Source: Armatimonadota bacterium (GTDB lineage: Bacteria > Armatimonadota > Fimbriimonadia > Fimbriimonadales > Fimbriimonadaceae). Taken from it: a stretch of 64,000 nucleotides of DNA. Position 1 is the first letter of the stretch; every line of letters begins with the position of its first letter. This document shows positions 31,681 to 39,889 of the stretch, one piece after another. Location of the stretch: NCBI GenBank assembly GCA_025360125.1, contig JANYCU010000041.1, positions 62,001 to 126,000 on the forward strand. Reading direction: 5' to 3'. Made by a program: the position numbers and the translations under genes. The notes beneath the pieces were generated by a model. The model worked only from the letters and a program-made list of their open reading frames with translations. It was not told where the DNA came from and made no database searches.

Positions 31681-33609
31681 TGTGTGAAATTCTATTAGCC
31701 TCAAGGCGCGCAAATTGATTGCCTGCCATTTGTCTATGAAGGTTGGCGATACTTTCACTTCGTAGCTTCCAGCTGGAAGTTCAAGTCTTTGAGATTGAAT
31801 CCGGACAAAGGTGCTCCAACTGGCGGTATGGGGAACCTCGAATTGTAGATCCTTCTTAGCCTTTGTTTCGCGATTGATGAACGAACAGGTTATTGACGAG
31901 CCCGCGTTTTCCGTGCCCGCTTCAATGCATACTTCACAAAAGTAAAGTCTCTCGACCTTCAAGAACCAACTTATCGTCGCATGGCCAGAATCCCAGTAAC
32001 CAAAGTTTGATTTGCCGTCCTTCATCTCAACCTTTATTCCGCCGGTTGTTTCAGCCAAGTCCGGTTCGAGATTAAAGTTGCCCATTGCATCGGACATGAC
32101 CTTTTTTGGCTCGGGCTTTGGAACGAGGTCGGGGCGGAAGGCTTCGACATTGCTGCAGGTGATTTTGAAGACATAGGCAAAGTCATCGCCCATGTTAGCG
32201 GGGAGGGAAATGTGAAGTCCGGAGTTGCCCTGGACAAAACTCAGCTTTTGCTTGAAAGAGATTCCTTCAACCTTGGTGACTCGTCCTGTAACTCCAGGGA
32301 AGGTTGCCAACGATTGGATATTGAGTTCATTGGATTTCGGAGTGCCAAGGATGGTGGCGTAGAGTGTGTTCCTCCCTTTGCGGGCGAAACGGATGTCGGC
32401 GGCCGAGAATGGGAAGTCTTCGTTGAAGTGACCGCCGCCGACCTTGGTTGGACCTTCGCCAAACGTAAGCCAGGGGCGAGTACCGTAAATCGATTCACTG
32501 TTCACCTTCATCCAGGCACCGACGGTGTGGAGGGTGTCGACGAGATCTTGGTCGAGGCTGCCGTCTGGTCGTTGGACGACATTGAGAAGCAGGTTGCCGT
32601 TTTTGCTGACGACGTCGACCAGCGTATGGACTATCCAGTCGGCCTTGCGGAATGGCCAGTTCTTGTTGTAGAACCAGTCTCCGACACTGGTGTCGGTCTG
32701 CCAGGCCACCGGGCTGATTTCGGCCATCGAGCCGCGCTCACGGTCAGTGACGAGGCTGCCCGCGCGAAACTCGCCCGAGGTCATATCCTTCGCCAGATAA
32801 ACCGCCTGCTCCTTCCCTTTCTGATCAAGGTTTTGATTATAGAGATTGGCCATCACCTGCCGCCCAACCGAACCAAAAGGAACGCCGCCATCAGAATAAA
32901 GCAGGTCAGGTTTGTAGTTTGTCAGCAGGTCGTTGATCCGATTCGACCACTCTGTATGCCATCCCGGATTCGTCGAGTACCAGCCACGATCATTCTCCGC
33001 AGGTAACGGATGGTAAAGGTCTTGGTACTTAGGATTAGCACCCTCGTACGGCACACCCGCCATCGGTCCCGTCTTGTCCGATTCCTTCGATCCGCGCCAC
33101 CAAGTGTAGCTGGCCCCCATATGCTCCGACACCCCAAACTTCATCCCGTTGTTTTTTGCCGCCCGTTGCCACTCTCCAACCACGTCGCGATGCGGACCGT
33201 ACTTCGTGGCGTTCCACTCGTGGAACTTCGAGTTCCACAAATCAAAGTTATCGTGGTGGCACCCCATGCTGACAAAATATTTCGCCCCGGTTTCCTTATA
33301 CAGCTTCATCAGCTCTTCTGGCTTCCATTGCTCGCATTTCCAGAGGTCGATCAACTCTCGGTAGCCATGTTCGCTCGGATGCCCGTACCGCTTGAGGTGA
33401 TCGTTGTATTGCGCGCTGTCTTGAATGAACATATTTCGGGCGTACCAGTCTCCCGCCATTGGCACCGACTGTGGTCCCCAGTGCGCCCAGATGCCAAACT
33501 TCGCATCTCGAAACCAATCGGGAGCTTGGAACTGCGCCAGCGAATCCCAATCAGAAGTGAATTTCGGAGTTTGCATGAGGCTAAATCCCACAAGTAGCGA
33601 TAGCGGCAT
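31678..33609 (-). CDS. Alpha-L-fucosidase, GH29 family (secreted)
   Basis: 643 residues with a short hydrophobic N-terminus that may be a signal peptide. GH29 features in order: FGIWAHWGPQSVP near residues 38-50, KYFVSMGCHHDNFDLW near 110-125, RDVVGEWQRAAKNNGMKFGV near 141-160 and DLLYSDGG, whose D240 is the expected nucleophile. The C-terminal 230 residues are beta-sandwich modules; the last is not classified. The enzyme removes terminal alpha-L-fucose from glycans. Neighbouring genes do not form a glycan-use locus, so its substrate source is unknown. Confidence 0.85.
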   Translation of the reverse strand: MPLSLLVGFSLMQTPKFTSDWDSLAQFQAPDWFRDAKFGIWAHWGPQSVPMAGDWYARNMFIQDSAQYNDHLKRYGHPSEHGYRELIDLWKCEQWKPEELMKLYKETGAKYFVSMGCHHDNFDLWNSKFHEWNATKYGPHRDVVGEWQRAAKNNGMKFGVSEHMGASYTWWRGSKESDKTGPMAGVPYEGANPKYQDLYHPLPAENDRGWYSTNPGWHTEWSNRINDLLTNYKPDLLYSDGGVPFGSVGRQVMANLYNQNLDQKGKEQAVYLAKDMTSGEFRAGSLVTDRERGSMAEISPVAWQTDTSVGDWFYNKNWPFRKADWIVHTLVDVVSKNGNLLLNVVQRPDGSLDQDLVDTLHTVGAWMKVNSESIYGTRPWLTFGEGPTKVGGGHFNEDFPFSAADIRFARKGRNTLYATILGTPKSNELNIQSLATFPGVTGRVTKVEGISFKQKLSFVQGNSGLHISLPANMGDDFAYVFKITCSNVEAFRPDLVPKPEPKKVMSDAMGNFNLEPDLAETTGGIKVEMKDGKSNFGYWDSGHATISWFLKVERLYFCEVCIEAGTENAGSSITCSFINRETKAKKDLQFEVPHTASWSTFVRIQSQRLELPAGSYEVKVSPTFIDKWQAINLRALRLIEFHT

Positions 33610-33760
33610 GTGCCGAAGTATATATCGGGCAAAGGCGAGGGGCGAGTATAGATGCAGAAAATAGCAACTCGTTCAGCGTTGCCATTGTGGAGAAAGCGAT
33701 CGCCAGCAGGGCTGCGGAGGCAGAACGATGGTCTGATTGTTTAGAATTTCTTTATTTAGG

Positions 33761-33794
33761 GCCGGGCAAGGCTGATCTGCCACTTTTGCCCGGC
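33761..33794. promoter_or_regulatory. Inverted repeat and -10-like box before the FGE-fold gene
   Basis: GCCGGGCAA (33761-33769) and TTGCCCGGC (33786-33794) are perfect 9-bp inverse arms with a 16-base loop. TATAAT follows at 33801-33806 and overlaps the first possible ATG. If this is the -10 box, translation would have to begin at a later methionine such as 33817. No good -35 was seen. Confidence 0.35.
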
Positions 33795-33804
33795 TACCGC
33801 TATA

Positions 33805-34581
33805 ATGGCAAAGAACATGCTATCTCTTCTACTAAATCTCACCTGGACCCGACAGACCGCACTGCCATCACAGATTCTGAATGCTAAAAGCGGCGAAGCG
33901 ATGATTTTTGTACCGTCCAGTTCCTTTCCTATGGGAGACGACGAATTTAAAGATGCACGGCCAGTGCACTCTGTTCAATTGGACTCCTACTACATTGGCA
34001 AAAACCTGGTCACCGTGGCGCAGTTTAAGAAGTTTTGCCGTGAAGCTCCTTATCCAACATTTAGTTGGGGGCGCAAACCTCCCCCATGGGGTTGGCAAGA
34101 CAATCATCCGATGCTGTTCGTGACTTGGCATGATGCGACCGCATATGCACACTGGGCAGGTGGCGACCTACCAACCGAGGCTCAATGGGAGAAAGCTGCC
34201 AAGGGGCCCACTAATCGGCGATACCCGTGGGGAAACACCTTTGATAGCAGTCGTCTTTGCTGTAGCGTATGGGAGCTACGCGTGGGTCCACAAGACGTGG
34301 GTTCGTATCCATCTGGGGCCAGTTCGTATGGCTGTTTAGATATGGCAGGTAACGCAGCCCAATGGTGTAAGGATTGGTACTCGGATTTGGGATACATGAA
34401 CTTGGGAACGGAGAACCCTCTTGGGCCCGGCACGGGCACCAAAAAGGTCGCTCGAGGCGGAAACTGGTATTTCGATAGTCCAGAAATGTTCCGAACCACT
34501 TTCAAAGGAGACCTCGATCCGTCCAAGGGATATTTTGGAATTGGCTTTAGGATCTGCACACCAGTAACAAAAAAGAACTAA
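33805..34581 (+). CDS. FGE/sulfatase-modifying-factor-fold protein lacking the catalytic cysteines
   Basis: 258 residues with a hydrophobic N-terminus (LSLLLNL) that may be a signal. The SUMF1/FGE-sulfatase fold is clear: FPMGDDEF, ARPVHSVQLDSYYIGKNLVT, HPMLFVTWHDATAYAHWAGG, LPTEAQWEKAA, YPWGNTFD, DMAGNAAQWCKDWY, VARGGNWYF and GFRIC. In true formylglycine-generating enzymes the C-terminal GGSxxC...YCxRxxxR segment carries the copper-binding cysteine pair. Here it reads GGNWYFDSPEMFRTTFKG, without either cysteine. It is therefore probably not a formylglycine generator; related proteins act as binding or other oxidase-like domains. The start may be the internal ATG at 33817. Confidence 0.75.
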   Translation: MAKNMLSLLLNLTWTRQTALPSQILNAKSGEAMIFVPSSSFPMGDDEFKDARPVHSVQLDSYYIGKNLVTVAQFKKFCREAPYPTFSWGRKPPPWGWQDNHPMLFVTWHDATAYAHWAGGDLPTEAQWEKAAKGPTNRRYPWGNTFDSSRLCCSVWELRVGPQDVGSYPSGASSYGCLDMAGNAAQWCKDWYSDLGYMNLGTENPLGPGTGTKKVARGGNWYFDSPEMFRTTFKGDLDPSKGYFGIGFRICTPVTKKN

Positions 34582-34607
34582 GCGCTCGAAATACGATGCG
34601 CTTAGTT
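34570..34607 (-). terminator. Terminator of the E1 alpha/beta operon
   Basis: AACTAAGCGC and GCGCTTAGTT form a perfect 10-bp stem. On the minus strand the stem is followed by CTTTTTT (complement of 34570-34576), so it ends the E1 beta transcript. The plus-strand gene stops inside the left arm and probably uses the same hairpin. Confidence 0.8.
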
Positions 34608-34629
34608 CCCTTGTCCCATTTCACAGTAC

Positions 34630-35643
34630 TTAGAACTTAACGATTCGCATCGCTTCGGCAACGATCTTATCGACCGTCGGAAGCACGTGCAATTCAAGCG
34701 GTTTGACCCATGGAACCGGAGTATCCATTCGAGTGACCCGGCTTGGCGGAGCATCCAGCAAGTGGAACGCTTTAGTGCTAATTCGAGCGACCAATTCACC
34801 CGCAAATCCGCAGGTCATCGGTGCTTCATTCACCACAATCACCCGACTGGTCTTTGCGATTGAATTGAAAACGGTTTCTTCGTCCAGCGGAACCAACGAC
34901 CGGAGGTCGATGACCTCAGCCGAAACACCCACGTTTTCAAGCTCCGCAGCAGCATCCAGACAGTGATAGACATTCTGGCCGTAAGAAACCAGTGTGATGT
35001 CCTTCCCTTCGCGCCGGATCGCGGCCTTGCCAAGCGGAACAATGTAATCCTCGGTCGGAAGCTCCTCTTCGATCTCTCGTTTTCGGTAAAGCTCCTTAAT
35101 CTCGTAGAAGATCACCGGGTTACCGTCGCGCAAGGCAGCTTTGAGCATCCCCTTGGCGTCATACGGAGTCGATGGGCAAACAACCTTTAGTCCTGGTGAG
35201 TTGCAGAACCACGCCTCGTTCATCTGACTATGATACAAAGCACCACCGCCGTAAGCCCCCGCAGGACCTCGAACAACGACGGGAATATGGACTTCACCCG
35301 CAGTGCGATAGTGGTAAGTCGCCATCATGTTGACGATCTGATCAAATCCACACGAAATAAAGTCGATGAACTGCATTTCGGCCATGACCGTCATTCCATT
35401 GAGAGCCATTCCGACCGCAGATCCAATAATTGCGGCCTCTGAGATCGGCATATCCACCACTCGATGGTCGCCATAAGTTGCTTGCAGTCCTTCGGTAACG
35501 CCAAACGCACCACCAAGCTTTCCAATATCTTCTCCCTGACACAGCATCAGGGGGTTTCGAGCCATTTCTTCGGCAAGTGCCTCATTGAGGGCGGTCAGAT
35601 AATTTTTCTTTACCGCGACAGGAGCTACAGTTGTTGCGCTCAT
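34630..35643 (-). CDS. 2-oxoacid dehydrogenase E1 beta subunit (branched-chain type favoured)
   Basis: 337 residues, the usual E1 beta length. The pyrimidine-binding domain has VVDMPISEAAIIGSAVGMAL, and GALYHSQMNEAWFCNSPG is the segment typical of branched-chain (2-oxoisovalerate) rather than pyruvate E1 beta. The C-terminal transketolase_C part starts at about residue 205 (LVSYGQNVYHCLDAA). It forms the alpha2-beta2 thiamine diphosphate enzyme with the preceding gene and feeds an E2 acyltransferase. It overlaps E1 alpha by 4 bases, so they are coupled. E2 and E3 are not in the window. Confidence 0.9.
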   Translation of the reverse strand: MSATTVAPVAVKKNYLTALNEALAEEMARNPLMLCQGEDIGKLGGAFGVTEGLQATYGDHRVVDMPISEAAIIGSAVGMALNGMTVMAEMQFIDFISCGFDQIVNMMATYHYRTAGEVHIPVVVRGPAGAYGGGALYHSQMNEAWFCNSPGLKVVCPSTPYDAKGMLKAALRDGNPVIFYEIKELYRKREIEEELPTEDYIVPLGKAAIRREGKDITLVSYGQNVYHCLDAAAELENVGVSAEVIDLRSLVPLDEETVFNSIAKTSRVIVVNEAPMTCGFAGELVARISTKAFHLLDAPPSRVTRMDTPVPWVKPLELHVLPTVDKIVAEAMRIVKF

Positions 35644-36764
35644 GGTTTGTCACCATCCCAGAACACCCATTGCTCGGCTTCCTCAGCGGCAGGCATGGGT
35701 GAATTCATCGCGAACTCGATTCCTTTGTTCATAAACTCAATAATCTCAGGTGGAAAGTCATCGTTCGAGGATTCTCCCGCATTCTTCCCTTCCGCCATAT
35801 ATGACGTCTTATCGGCTCCAGTCAAATATCCAAGTTCAATCAAGCGCTTTCGACAAACAGCAATTGGATCCCGCTTTCGACCTTCTTCAATCTCTTTAGC
35901 GGGGCGATACTTCATCGCTCGGTCATCATCGTGGTCGCCATGACCATAGGCCCGGAAAGTCTTACATTCCACGATCGAGGGGCCATTTCCAGCGCGTGAG
36001 TGCTCAACCGCTTGCATGACTTTGTCATACACATCAAAGACATCTTGGCCATCGGCGATGAGTCCTAAAATTCCGTAGCCCTTGGCTCGGTCGGCTACAT
36101 CGGGAGTAGGACACTCCATCTCGACTGGCGTGCCATAGGCCCACTGGTTATTTTCAACAATCGTAATGACAGGAAGTTTATGAACTGCAGCATAGTTGAT
36201 CGCTTCGTGAAAAATTCCTTGAGCAGTAGAACCTTCTCCGTTGTAAGTGAGACAAACTGCATTGCCACCTTGCATTCGGTCGGCGTAGACAACACCAGCA
36301 GCAACGGGAATCGTTCCGGCCAACATCGATGTTGAGTGAATGATCTTCTTTGACTTAGAACCAATGTGCGACCAATTATCGCGGGCTCGTCCAGGAGATC
36401 CTTCCTTTCCCCAAACTTGGCAGCAAACTTCTTCAATGCTCATTCCGAGCCGATTGGGGTTATCAACGCCAAATCGAAAATCCTTCATGAAGAATGCTGG
36501 CATATCCCGGTGGATTGGACTAATCCAATCGGTTGCCGCCAATCCAAAAAGTGAACCAACAAGAATAGCTTCTTGGTTGTGTGAAGAGTAAAGCGTGCCG
36601 CGTAATCGGCCCCGTTTTTTCTCTTTGATGAGCCTCACGTCAAAATACCGAGCTAAATAGAGTTGCTTGAAGAGTTCCAAACAATCTTCTTTCGATAAAT
36701 TCTGACTAGGCTTTATTGCTTGCTCCGCCCTTTCGGCAGTCGCTGATCCTGACTTCGCGCTCAA
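35640..36764 (-). CDS. 2-oxoacid dehydrogenase E1 alpha subunit
   Basis: 374 residues. The thiamine diphosphate motif is intact: GEGSTAQGIFHEAIN (GDG-type start) and the closing VENNQWAYGTP about 30 residues later. The phosphorylation-loop region has RAYGHGDHDDD. The N-terminal AERAEQAIK tail and SHNQEAILVGSLF segment are family-typical. It decarboxylates the 2-oxoacid and transfers the acyl group to E2 lipoyl. The downstream E1 beta resembles the branched-chain enzyme, and a leucine/isoleucine/valine importer lies about 5 kb away, so a branched-chain substrate is likely. Pyruvate or acetoin remain possible. Confidence 0.9.
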   Translation of the reverse strand: MSAKSGSATAERAEQAIKPSQNLSKEDCLELFKQLYLARYFDVRLIKEKKRGRLRGTLYSSHNQEAILVGSLFGLAATDWISPIHRDMPAFFMKDFRFGVDNPNRLGMSIEEVCCQVWGKEGSPGRARDNWSHIGSKSKKIIHSTSMLAGTIPVAAGVVYADRMQGGNAVCLTYNGEGSTAQGIFHEAINYAAVHKLPVITIVENNQWAYGTPVEMECPTPDVADRAKGYGILGLIADGQDVFDVYDKVMQAVEHSRAGNGPSIVECKTFRAYGHGDHDDDRAMKYRPAKEIEEGRKRDPIAVCRKRLIELGYLTGADKTSYMAEGKNAGESSNDDFPPEIIEFMNKGIEFAMNSPMPAAEEAEQWVFWDGDKP

Positions 36765-36821
36765 CAGATTCTCCGTTTCTGTAGTCCTTATTATGGAAGG
36801 TTACCCGACCTAAAATAGACT

Positions 36822-36853
36822 AAAAAGCCCGAGAGAACGAATTCTCTCGGGCT
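36822..36853 (-). terminator. Terminator after the LolA-like/thioredoxin gene
   Basis: AGCCCGAGAGAA and TTCTCTCGGGCT form a 12-bp stem with a four-base loop, followed on the minus strand by TTTTTAG. It separates the thioredoxin fusion gene from the E1 operon. Confidence 0.88.
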
Positions 36854-36869
36854 AGTATCAAATGACAAA

Positions 36870-37856
36870 TTAATTGTTCGAATTAAGCATTGCTTGAATC
36901 TTCGGAATAAAGACCGCCCCGTCTTCATATCCGAGAACCGAACCAACAACCGAGCCGTCAGGTCGGATGACAAACATGTTTGGAATGGCGTTCACTCCGA
37001 ACTGCTCGGCCAAACCTGGATTCAAGTCGATGTCGACCTTGCAGAAGATCATTTTCTTGCCAAGAGCCAAGAACTCTTCAGTGTGGAACACGTCTCGGTC
37101 CATCATCTTACAAGGGCCGCACCAGGAAGCCATGAAGTCGATGAAAATCTTCTTGTGGGTTCGAGTTGCAATCAACTTTGCTTCATCGAGGTCGAAAAAC
37201 CACTTGGATGAAATCAAATCTTGATAGTTAATTTCCTTGGCAGTATCAGGAGCCTTAAACGCGAACAACGAATCTGATGGCTTACCGTCAATGACCATGT
37301 CCTTTGCGTTGATAACCATTTGGAATGGCTTGTCATTGGTTCCTTTCGATGCAGTCAAAGAGGATCGCTTGGCGATGTTGTCACTGCCAACGTAGAAGGA
37401 CTGAGTCTTCTTGCCGCCTTTATCGAACGTTGTTTTGACTTCGATGACCTGATCTCCACCAAGACTTCGCTTTTCGCCATCAACCGACTTAATGACGTTA
37501 GGAGCTTCACCAAAGAATCCGGTGAACAAATTGTATTGGTCCGAATCCAAAAGGACTTTAATGTCCTCTTTGGTTTGAGGTTGCTTGTAATAAACGCCCT
37601 GCTTTTTGTCGAAAGTCGTGATGGTTGTGCCATCAGCGATGACCAACGTCGCATCCGAATCCAATCTCAAGAGATTGGGCTTCTTCATGTCAATGGTGTA
37701 GCTTGATGCTGAACCGCCGATTTCTTGAACGCCTACTTTTGCGCTGATTGAAGACTTGCTCTTCAGGGAATCTTGCCAAGCGGAAAAGCCCTTACTCGGG
37801 GCATCGCCTCCACCTGGAAAACCGTAGAAAACGCTAAATGCTAATAATGTCGTCAT
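36870..37856 (-). CDS. LolA/DUF2092-like domain fused to thioredoxin
   Basis: 328 residues with an N-terminal hydrophobic stretch suggesting export. Residues about 25-215 resemble the LolA/LolB/DUF2092 lipoprotein-carrier fold: repeated beta strands with KPNLLRLDSDATLVIADG, FTGFFGEAP and GGDQVIEVKTTFD. Residues about 230-328 are a thioredoxin domain with W245-C-G-P-C, then VDIDLNPGLAEQFGV and the cis-proline loop NAIPNMFV. Joining a lipid-carrier-type barrel to a periplasmic disulfide reductase is unusual. It may reduce or deliver envelope lipoproteins. It is preceded by a divergent glycosyltransferase gene and ended by a strong terminator. Confidence 0.75.
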   Translation of the reverse strand: MTTLLAFSVFYGFPGGGDAPSKGFSAWQDSLKSKSSISAKVGVQEIGGSASSYTIDMKKPNLLRLDSDATLVIADGTTITTFDKKQGVYYKQPQTKEDIKVLLDSDQYNLFTGFFGEAPNVIKSVDGEKRSLGGDQVIEVKTTFDKGGKKTQSFYVGSDNIAKRSSLTASKGTNDKPFQMVINAKDMVIDGKPSDSLFAFKAPDTAKEINYQDLISSKWFFDLDEAKLIATRTHKKIFIDFMASWCGPCKMMDRDVFHTEEFLALGKKMIFCKVDIDLNPGLAEQFGVNAIPNMFVIRPDGSVVGSVLGYEDGAVFIPKIQAMLNSNN

Positions 37857-37894
37857 AGAATTGACCTATCCTTAAAAGCTATCATACAACCAGA

Positions 37895-39274
37895 ATGATC
37901 GCACCAAGCAAGTTTGCAAAGATTTTCTTATTGGTTTTTGCATGCCTACACCTTGTTTTTGCTGGGATTTTCGCCTATAAGACGCCTTATCGTATGCCCG
38001 GAATGCTGATTGGTCAAGGCGGAAAGCCTTCTCCTGCTTCTGATATTGGCGCGCCAGACGAGCGCCAGCACGCCAACTACATCCGTTTTTTACTCAAGCA
38101 ACACACTTTGCCCGTCTTGGTTCCAGGGAGTCCAAATGTAGGCGAGGAATACGAGAGCCACCAGCCCCCACTTTACTACGCCTTATCGGCCATACCCGCA
38201 GCGATATCGGGGCAAACCGACGTCGAAACGCCTGCGTTTGGACAAGGAGTCCGAGATTTTAATTGTCTAATCGGAGCATTCGGCATCGTCGGAGTATTCT
38301 TCGCGGTTTTTTGGGCAACGAAGCGAGAAGACATTGCCTTAGTCGGCACTGCATTTGCGGCCTTGCTTCCGATGAATTGCGCCCTTAGCGGCACGATCTC
38401 GAACGACCCGCTCCTTATCGCCATGATCAGTTGGTCATTTGCTTTTTGTGCCAAGGCCCTTGGTGCTGAAGAAGACAAGGACGTCGCAAAGCCATTTCTG
38501 CTCGCCGCGGTATTCGCCGGACTTGCATGCCTCACCAAATCCACCGGACTTGTTTCAATCGCTGGCCTAGCGTTCACTGGTCTTTATTTACGATCGTGCT
38601 TGCCAGTGGCTAAAATTGCTGGCCTTGGATTTGTCGCCATTCTCATAGCCTCTCCAATTTGGATACGGAATCAGTTGCTATACGGCGATCCACTTGCCCA
38701 AAAGGTCTTTAAACTGACATTCACAACTTCGACCAAAAAGGAAGTCATTACTGGCATCATCGACATGAGCGGCGCTGCCGGGTCAACCGAAGCCCAGTAT
38801 TGGATCAACTGGGTAGGTTATTGGACAGCAAGGAGCTACATTGGCGCGTTTGGGTACGTCGATATTTGGCTCAATGCATCGGGTAAGGCCATCACTTCAG
38901 ACAGGCATCCTGATCCGAACTGGCTCTACAAAGCCATTCTTGCTCTCATCGCCGTCGCCAAGCTCGCTTTCTGGATCGATGTTCGAAATCGATATAAGGA
39001 CATTTCCAAGGCGATCTGGGTTGGACTCGTAATCTCCATCCTCACCCTGCTCCTCTTCGTCGGATTCAACATGACTTACTTCCAGGCACAAGGAAGGTAT
39101 CTCTTACCCTGTCTCGCCCCCACCGCAGCAATTCTCGGCATCGGTTGGATGCTGCTTTTTCGATCAAAACTCATGCCCGCATTAATACTGGTGAGCCTTG
39201 TTTTCGGCGGAACCACTGTCTATGCTTTGTCAAATCTTTCGGAAGAATTCATAAGTCGGACAGCGACAAATTAG
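37895..39274 (+). CDS. GT-C family membrane glycosyltransferase-like protein
   Basis: 459 residues with about 11-12 transmembrane helices. The first periplasmic loop carries IGAPDERQHANYIRF and EYESHQPPLYYALS, which correspond to the acidic and aromatic motifs of the PMT/GT39 and DUF2142-type GT-C superfamily. These use lipid-linked sugars. It is intact and begins ATG 37895. It stands 38 bp from the divergent thioredoxin-fusion gene and 42 bp ahead of the ECF sigma gene. Donor and acceptor are unknown. Confidence 0.7.
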   Translation: MIAPSKFAKIFLLVFACLHLVFAGIFAYKTPYRMPGMLIGQGGKPSPASDIGAPDERQHANYIRFLLKQHTLPVLVPGSPNVGEEYESHQPPLYYALSAIPAAISGQTDVETPAFGQGVRDFNCLIGAFGIVGVFFAVFWATKREDIALVGTAFAALLPMNCALSGTISNDPLLIAMISWSFAFCAKALGAEEDKDVAKPFLLAAVFAGLACLTKSTGLVSIAGLAFTGLYLRSCLPVAKIAGLGFVAILIASPIWIRNQLLYGDPLAQKVFKLTFTTSTKKEVITGIIDMSGAAGSTEAQYWINWVGYWTARSYIGAFGYVDIWLNASGKAITSDRHPDPNWLYKAILALIAVAKLAFWIDVRNRYKDISKAIWVGLVISILTLLLFVGFNMTYFQAQGRYLLPCLAPTAAILGIGWMLLFRSKLMPALILVSLVFGGTTVYALSNLSEEFISRTATN

Positions 39275-39316
39275 TGACCTCTGGCGGTTGTAAGTGCGTC
39301 TTATTAGGAGCAAGTG

Positions 39317-39889
39317 GTGTCAATTTACTTTGAGGGAGCAGGAAGTTTTGATGAGGATTCAATCCTTGTCGAGCGATTTCTGGCGGGCGAAGCATCCGCA
39401 TTTGAAGCTCTGTACGCCAAGTATTACGGCAAGGTACTTTCCCTCTCGAAGGGCGTTCTCATCAGCGAGGAAGAAGCTGCCGACGTAACCCAAGAAGTCT
39501 TTACGCTTGTCTATCGTAACCTTCACCGCTTCAATCGCCAATCGAAGTTCTCAACGTGGCTCTTCCGAATCACCATCAATCGAAGCATCCAAGAATCCCG
39601 AAAGCGACGCTTCAAGCACAAACATGTTGAACTCAGCGAGGCAGCTGAAAGCGTTGCTCCCGAGGCAATGGAAGATGCAGATCCGCGAATTCAGTTGGCA
39701 ATGGAGAAACTTACCCCTCAAGATCGGGCCATTTTGACCCTATTTTATTGGCAGGAGCAAAATCTTCAAGAGATTTCTGAATCAATGGAGATCAACCTAA
39801 ACGCAGCGAAAACGAGACTCTATCGAGCGAGAGAAAGGTTCCGTATTTACTTTGAAAAGGAGGTACCCCATGATTCCGAAAGAAATTGA
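39317..39889 (+). CDS. ECF-type RNA polymerase sigma factor
   Basis: 190 residues from GTG 39317, which has AGGAG six bases ahead (GTG 39314 is the alternative). The sigma-70 region 2 has AFEALYAKYYGKVLSLSKG, EEAADVTQEVFTLVYRNL and FSTWLFRITIN. Region 4 has LTPQDRAILTLFYWQEQNLQEIS and a recognition helix INLNAAKTRLYRARERF. It directs RNA polymerase to a small regulon, probably envelope or stress genes. Its end overlaps by 20 bases the next gene, whose ribosome-binding site AAGGAGGT lies inside the sigma gene, so the two are coupled. Confidence 0.93.
   Translation: MSIYFEGAGSFDEDSILVERFLAGEASAFEALYAKYYGKVLSLSKGVLISEEEAADVTQEVFTLVYRNLHRFNRQSKFSTWLFRITINRSIQESRKRRFKHKHVELSEAAESVAPEAMEDADPRIQLAMEKLTPQDRAILTLFYWQEQNLQEISESMEINLNAAKTRLYRARERFRIYFEKEVPHDSERN

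Noticed and set aside
32212-33006. Plus-strand open frame of 264 codons antisense to the fucosidase gene
   Set aside because: The sense strand has clear GH29 motifs; the antisense frame is a shadow of codon bias.
33010-33597. Plus-strand open frame of 195 codons antisense to the fucosidase N-terminus
   Set aside because: Same reason: no independent protein-like motif.
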